DNA from: Tetrapyrgos nigripes
Taxonomy: Eukaryota > Basidiomycota > Agaricomycetes > Agaricales > Campanellaceae
Assembly (NCBI GenBank): GCA_013368315.1
Contig: JAACJM010000005.1
Coordinates: forward strand, 1,178,001-1,242,000
Reading direction: 5' to 3'
DNA length: 64,000 nt
The position numbers and the translations under genes were made by a program. Shown here in pieces: positions 58,133 to 64,000 of the stretch; within the stretch, counting starts at the first letter, position 1; the number at the start of each line of letters is the position of its first letter. Below the pieces are notes generated by a model. That model did not search any database. It saw only the letters and a program-made list of their open reading frames with translations, and had not been told where the DNA came from.

Positions 58133-58385
58133 ATCAATTCATGACGGGGTTGTGACTGTGACCCTGTCTCGCGAATATTTTTTTCGCGATTCCAGCTGAG
58201 TGACCTGTGACAGAGGAAATTTTTCGCGAAATTCGTGAAATTTTGACCTTTTTATAGCTGTTTTTGGTAGATTTTTAGTGACATTTCAGTTGTCCCTTTC
58301 GCGAATGGGCCTCTGTGACCACGGACAGCTCAGGAAAATTCGTGAATTTTTGGGGGCCGTGATGCGTGACTCGCGAATTGATTGA
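58133..58385. repeat. 250-bp segment dense in TTCGCGAA-type palindromes
   Basis: CTCGCGAAT, TTCGCGATT, TTCGCGAAATTCGTGAAATT, TTCGCGAATGG, AATTCGTGAATT and CTCGCGAATTG occur within 250 bp, and the borders ATGACGGGGTTGTGACTGTGACC and GGGGGCCGTGATGCGTGACTCG are roughly inverted to each other. It looks like a small MITE-like element or a regulatory cluster. 58390-60330 contains no supported gene. Confidence 0.55.
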
Positions 58386-60333
58386 AATAGTACAGTATAC
58401 CATTACACTTTTTATGTAGACCTCATCATAAGCGGAATATAATCTATACTAGTACGCATCCAATTCAAGCACTTTTGCTTCGGCCCTACCCGCCGTATTA
58501 GCATTAATTGGAGTTGTTCCTCTTGTGCTCAGGTCTATGCGTGCAGCGCACCTTTCTCTCCTCGACTTAATGCTGCTAATTACTGCTCTCCAAGTGCAAC
58601 AGTCTTGTCTTCATTTATAGATATTAAAGTCAGCTCTGTTTCCTTACACGATCTGTCTGCTGAGAGGTATTGCAGGTAGAAGTAGTCCCAGGTGTGGTTC
58701 AGGCATTTATTGTGTTCCTATACATACTTATCCTTATTTAGCTCTAGTCATTGACCTGCATTTCTCAGAAAACGACATCCAATCCAACCCTCCCTCAACA
58801 TCATCGTCCAGCCATTTTTTTTTACCCCTTTGTCCGATATGATCATGCATACGAACTTGAATATTCAAACAGACCTGCTCAGGCAGCACCAGCTCATTTT
58901 GCGCTGCAGACTATCAAGCGCTCATTTCTCTCTCAAGGTACGCGCTTGTTGTCTTCCCGCATGGGTCACAAGACCCACTCCACCGCCTTTTCCTCCACTA
59001 CATTCTCTCATATATACGGCTTCTGGTCCATTTCCAACCCTTCCTAGTCTTCAAGACTATGTCTGGGTAACTCGATGATGCACACCACCATTCCACCGTT
59101 GTCCCGTGGCTTTCTCCTACCACCACCACCCAAGATACTGTAACAGCCTTGACATGGTGTCGACACCACCTACACTCCTTCTCCACTCTATCATATCACC
59201 GTCAGCATTCCATTTCCAAGATGACCTCATAAAGTCAGCCTTTCACTGAAACCACCACCACCAGCTATCTCCCTTATACTAACCTTGGACTGATTTCCTG
59301 CAAATTTGATGATGCCGGATTCGATTCCGAGGTCTCCAAAAACTCTCAAGTTAACGCTGGACGTGAAAGAGGTGACACCTTGGCCTCATTAGCAGTCCAA
59401 TAGCAAGACATGCACTGGTTCTATTCAGACAACAGTGATGGTGATGACTATAAGGGCGGCCATGGCCACAATCTTACCCACCTGAGCTCAAGTCATCGTA
59501 CTGGATCATAATGTCATCTTCCTAGCTATCAGGTGTGTACTATACAAACCTATCATTCGTCTCATCGCTCTATCTGACTTCCTACAGACAGCATACATAC
59601 CCTCAAGATACTCCGGTTCTCACTCTCATTTAGTGTCTATATCTTCAACGTGAGTCTACTTCTCCATCTATGAAAAACTCCAATCTAACTCACACCAAAG
59701 CTAACTCTTCCTGACTTCTCCACCATTAGAGGCCTTCACACAATGACGACAATCCCCATCCATCTCATATTACCCTCGCTCCTCAAAATCAAACCAAAGC
59801 TCTGTCTCACTTGTGAAGTAGGGTCAATTTGGATGGATTTCAGTGAATCCTTCTTTCTCTTATTCTTATGTACTTTTGCCTAGTACTCATTACTCCATAA
59901 TCCTGTCTCTCAAGTCATCCAGCTACTTGTCCACACACTCCCTTCTGTACTTTAACCTTCCTCGTATTCCTCACCCCACTGGGTACAACTCACGCTCACC
60001 ATGGACATGCCCATTGAAGCTTTGCTTCATATATCATACACAAATCAGAATTGCCGCTCTCCCCAAAGGATGACTGTTCACTTATCATCTCAAGTCCAGC
60101 AAAATTATCCCAAGAGGGCATCTGAGCTGTCACTGTCGGAGTAGGTATTCTGACATTTGGATATGTGTGGGTATAAAAGAGTAACAAGGTAAGACTTGTA
60201 TAAATTTTGCTCTTTCTTTTTATTAGTCTTCTAAATTTTTTAGAGGATACTTTTATCTCAGATTACTTACTCACAAAAGGTTACTTCCATATTCACAGGC
60301 TCTCCTGACTCCTGTCCAGCCTAGCGCTCTCCA

Positions 60334-60658
60334 ATGGCAACGACTTATCCACCTTCATCTTTCATCTCCCCGCCGCTGCAATTCGTTTCGATACATTGGA
60401 CGACTCATACACATACTGTAACTGTACAGTGTGGAGGAGCTTTTGTTTTTTTACCTATTTTGGAGGATGCATTGGAGAAGAGGATGGATGAAGCGATTAA
60501 TAGGGAGGTTAACATTTTCGGAGTATTTGATTTTTCAGGTGAGTTCATTGCTACGGTATTTTCTCGAGGATTGAAGATGTTGACCTGCATGATTTGGTAC
60601 TGCAGATAAGTCGTCATGGATCATTGGATTAGAAAAATATTCTGGCTGCGAGGATATG
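60334..60658 (+). CDS. Partial small gene of unknown function, at least two exons
   Basis: Exon 60334-60538 starts at ATG and ends in TTTTCAG before GTGAGT; a 67-bp intron ends CTGCAG at 60605; exon 60606-60658 continues in frame (FDFS-DKSSWIIGLEKYSGCEDM) to a second donor GTAAGA. The peptide contains FLPILEDALEKRMDEAINREVN, which looks like an amphipathic helix. The following exon could not be placed, although 60800-60880 contains open sequence. No family is recognised. Confidence 0.35.
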
Positions 60659-60659
60659 G

Positions 60660-61890
60660 TAAGACTTTATATGTACTACAATCCTGCTTACTTCCTGTAC
60701 TCGTTCATTAATTTCAACCATTCACACACACTGCCTTGATCCTAAGCTTCTCCATATACATCTGAACTCAACGCCACGATATATACGCACGTCTTGAAGA
60801 AGAGATCACTGAGGGAGTGGGGAATTCTCTGTATTTATGGCTAGGGATACCTCGTGGATGCAGCATTCTTGCTGCCTAGTATATCGTTGGTACTGTTAAT
60901 ATGGAAGGCAAACAGCTGATAGTACTTCACTTGGAGTACACGAATGGTTAGCTTTCTGCCCAGGGTGGGAATATGGTTTAAGCTCAGGATTATAGAGAGT
61001 GTACTTCAGGAGACCAACTGAGCTTGAGCTGCAATTCTGTATGATTAAGTAGTGAATTTGAACCTATACTGTTCATCAAAGAAAAAAACTCGTACACTTT
61101 TTCTCTGAAACGTAGCTGGATTTGAAGAGCTTCAATAGAAGCCTTAGCATACAAGCAGTAGTTACAGAGCAGTAGTGTATCTTAACCCTTGCATGAGAGA
61201 GTAAGTAGCTGGCGTGGTACATGGAGGACCAATGTGAAAGCGCTTGATCTCAACACAACCAAACAAACACGTCTCTCTCTTAATGCTCATGCAGAATCGA
61301 TAGACCAGGAAGGTCCTACTCTCTCTCCAATGCAAAGTCTTCCCTTATAACTCCCAGAAGTCATTACCCCATTTCCTGTTTCTCTCTGTTCACCGAGATC
61401 CATACCACATATCTGAAAATTTGAAATAACCAGGGCAACCTCCTGTTTACAGTGACACTGGGGTTATATGTTTTTTGGTGGAGGAAGGACTGAAAGATTT
61501 ACAAGTGATGAAGAAGATGTTGTCTACGCCTTCAGGGTCAGCTTTGAAGGAATATATGTGGGGTGTCAGCTTTGAGGGCGGGGGAGGTGAGTGCTTGGAT
61601 CCTTCATGTTGAGGTCATTCTTGGCTGACGAGCTAAGCAGGGTTCTAGGGAAGATAGGGAAGATTCTCATCCACTGGCATATCCATTTGCCTAAACTGCT
61701 TCTTCTCAACACCGTGGCATTTGTACCGCAGTCTATCTCGACCAACATGCTATCCGACCCTACGCTCTACTCTGGTTCACCAAAGATCCCCTCATCTGTG
61801 GTCTAGTCATTTGCTCCCGTCCTCCTTCCATCAAATTTTTGGTGCCCACTCCAGTTCCTATTTCATCTACTGCACTCGCACCCTCTCTCC
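60660..61890. other. No supported gene
   Basis: Short unlinked frames only. The region lies upstream of the URC1 remnant, and its last few hundred bases could contain unrecognisably decayed N-terminal exons. Confidence 0.3.
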
Positions 61891-61899
61891 TTCCAATTG

Positions 61900-62650
61900 T
61901 CCCTACTGCTCAATAGTACTCAATGACCACCCTACCTGTCTACATCCCACCCAACGAATCATGGTGGACACCCGGGAAATCGTCTCTTTCTACCCATGGG
62001 GTCACCTCATACCTCAAATCTTCACTAACCAGCTTCATACCGAGGAAGGTGGTGAAGGATTGGATATCCGACCTTCCATTGCAGTTACATGTGCGCATAT
62101 CAAGTTGAGCAAGTTGGATGAGACTGTGAGGAGATGGGAGATTGACGTGGATGGAAAGATTGTGATGAAGACTCGTCTGGTGAAGAGGGAGGATGGGGGT
62201 ATGGATGGGGGTGTTGATCCTGGGATGGAGGTTGCTGTGACTAAGGCGGCGGTAGAGCCCGTTTCATATTTGACTGGTGTAGCTTAAGAGGTTTGGGATG
62301 TGAGTCGTCGATTTTTCCCTTCTTCAACTCTTCTTCTCCATTATCTTTCACTCATTTTTGTCTCATTTCCCTATTTAGCCCTCTACAATTCTAAAACCCT
62401 CCTCTGTCAATCCCTCTTGGTGGAAACCAGCAGAATATACCCCGAGCTCATTACCTGACCCGACATCAAAACCTTCCTTCCCCCAATCGCTAACTTTATC
62501 AACATTCTTCTCCTCTTCTCCTCTTCACCCAATGTACATGTTACTCCCTGAGTCCACAACGAATGCAATGGAAGCGGTGTTTTTGGGAGTGATGTAAACC
62601 GTACTTGGTGTATGCAATGGAGGAGTGTATTCGGATGGCGCAGGGTGTTC
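61900..62650 (+). pseudogene. URC1: Remnant of URC1, a GTP-cyclohydrolase-II-like uracil catabolism protein
   Basis: Recognisable in order are YIPPNESW, then after a frameshift VSFYPWGHLIPQIF, LDIRPSIAVTCAHIKL, VAVTKAAVEPVSYLTGVA, then after an intron (about 62300-62381) YPELIT-stop-PDIKTFLPPI and VHNECNGSGVFGSD. These match the N-terminal module and the beginning of the cyclohydrolase II-like domain (VHDECNGSDVFGSD type) of fungal URC1, which acts in the URC route for pyrimidine breakdown. Breaks: a shift near 61962, an inserted T giving GCT-TAA at 62285 where AAG AGG TTT is expected, TGA at about 62454 where Arg is usual, a second stop before VHNECNG, and loss of everything after FGSD, including the Cys metal ligands. 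Family identity is from memory of conserved motifs. Confidence 0.75.
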
Positions 62651-62699
62651 AGGCGGATATCTATATTCTATATTCTATATAGAATGCAACTACCCATGT

Positions 62700-64000
62700 G
62701 AGGATTTCGACGGCTAATTAACCGAGTAAGACACAACGTCACGTGATCTGCGCAGCCTTCCGACGGAAACATGGCCGCGCCTTACTGCCGCTATTTCTGT
62801 TGAGGCCACGCGATGTACATACTGGCGCGTGCAAACTGCAAACCTAAACTTATGAAACCTAAACATCTGCCTCATGTCCACAAACTTTTGTCTATGTAGT
62901 GTGACTTGGACACTTTCTGTGTCTTTGCTCTACTTCTAAAGCTATATTGAGGTACCAGAGAGCCTCAACTGTGGTACATGTAAGGCTGATTTATGAATCA
63001 ATGACTGCCTCAATTACTGACTCTGTGCATCTCAGAGGTGCATTTTCAATGTGAATATTCCCAGACCAAACTCTTCAAGAACAAACTTTTTCTCTTTCCC
63101 TTTTCCTCTGACCCAGTCTATAGTACTGTAATAAGCCCCTGTCTGTCTGTTTTCCCAGGCAAACTTTACTACCTATATTCCACAGCATACATGCTACATA
63201 CCTCAACAAATATAGCAAAAAGGTCCCTGTAAAATATATGAAGATGTAGATAGCTCAAAAAAGCCTTAGATTCCACCATACTGAGGTCAACTATTAGTAA
63301 ATTGTAAGAAAGCATACTTTCCTCAGGTGACTGTATGCAAGAGAAGGAGAATGAGGAAGGGTGTCTGGAATTTTGTTATCATAGTTAACTAATAATGATG
63401 GAGGAAGATTTGGAGGTGTGAGTGGGAGGATGTGGGTAGATATCAGGGTGGGGGTGGGGGTGGCTGATAGTATCCTTGCACATCCTCAATGGTAAGTATG
63501 TAATGTACACCATATGTATGATAAAAATGTGAAATAGTGGCAGGGGTAGTATAATCTCAGTAAGTCTGGCCTGGCTTTGGCACATAACATCCTCAACACT
63601 AATGCACAGAATTTTTCAAATTTTAATGACTATAAAGGACAGTACAGAGTATATTTACTTCCTGTGTTTTGAGAGGACTGAAACTAAACCAATGTAGGCT
63701 TGAACCAAGTTCTCAAAAACTAATGCTTATAATAACCATGTATATACCCTTTTTCAAGGTGTGCAGTGCCGAGTGAGGGAAGTCCAGAGCTTAATAACAA
63801 AAAAGAGCGAGAGCTGAAGGTCCAAGTGGATTATAACCTGAATTGGTTAGAACGAGAAGATGGTGCTGTGATGTTACTAATGGCCATACCCCAACCATAT
63901 CCTTTTTTGAGGTGTGTAGCACCAAGTGAGTCCTCATAATAAGGAACCCTGTATATATACCCCCATTATCGAACGAGGCGGCAGCCGAGTGAGCGGGGTC
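62700..64000. other. No supported gene; short repeats near the edge
   Basis: 63445-63465 is a GGGTGGGGGTGGGGGTGG tract. Near the right edge the phrase CTTTTT-AAGGTGTGCAG...CCGAGTGAG occurs at about 63750 and in diverged form at 63905, and GGCAGCCGAGTGAGCGGGG at 63981, suggesting another repeat that continues past the window. Confidence 0.4.

Overview
The window looks like a repeat-dominated, gene-poor accessory region of an agaricomycete (mushroom-forming basidiomycete) genome. The basis is: introns of about 50-60 bp with GT/AG ends in every recognisable gene, a NACHT-WD40 protein of the agaricomycete type, a Tnp2/CACTA transposase, a hAT element, a reverse transcriptase of the tyrosine-recombinase retroelement type, a URC1-like gene remnant and TTAGGG-type interstitial telomeric motifs. 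No bacterial features (operons, Shine-Dalgarno sites, CRISPR) were seen and no rRNA or tRNA gene could be supported.

Layout. 1-5.3 kb and 17.8-25.4 kb hold a family of roughly 290-bp repeats (partly tandem at 291 bp) and clusters of a 15-bp palindrome of the form AGCGTC-N3-GACGCT. The first 1.8 kb is repeated in inverted orientation at 17.76-22.71 kb, where it is interrupted by a complete hAT transposon (17964-21377: 8-bp target duplication, matching ends, a seven-exon transposase without visible lesions). Between the arms lie a dispersed repeat (copy 1, 5.4-7.7 kb; other copies at 25.6 and 52.6 kb), a 2.4-kb segment with inverted ends (7.96-10.4 kb), a fold-back element (12.5-13.2 kb) and a retroelement with an A-B-A-B pattern of split repeats around a 674-residue RT-RNase H frame (13.55-17.35 kb). 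26.8-29.35 kb is a mosaic of C-rich minisatellite, telomere-like motifs and repeats very rich in GGTACC.

Genes. 29.7-31.9 kb carries a divergent pair: a putative PD-(D/E)XK nuclease-like protein and an acidic protein of unknown function, followed by gene remnants. A truncated GMC oxidoreductase pseudogene lies at 34.1-34.6 kb. 37.7-42.3 kb is a five-exon NACHT-WD40 (NLR/STAND) gene whose WD40 repeats are nearly identical, the pattern of a fast-evolving recognition receptor. 43.0-46.2 kb is a CACTA (Tnp2) transposase broken by stop codons and frameshifts. 48.7-51.4 kb is an eight-exon gene, or two adjacent genes, built from two copies of the same two-domain module; two splice acceptors 11 nt apart decide whether the modules are fused. 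57.5 and 60.3 kb hold small genes of unknown function. 61.9-62.65 kb is a decayed copy of the uracil-catabolism gene URC1.

Together the window reads as a transposon- and tandem-repeat-rich island with an apparently intact immune-type receptor, an apparently intact hAT transposon and many pseudogenes. Several nonsense mutations are of the CGA-to-TGA type, consistent with CpG deamination or a RIP-like process. All exon coordinates are hand-derived from splice signals and reading frames, with no transcript or database support.
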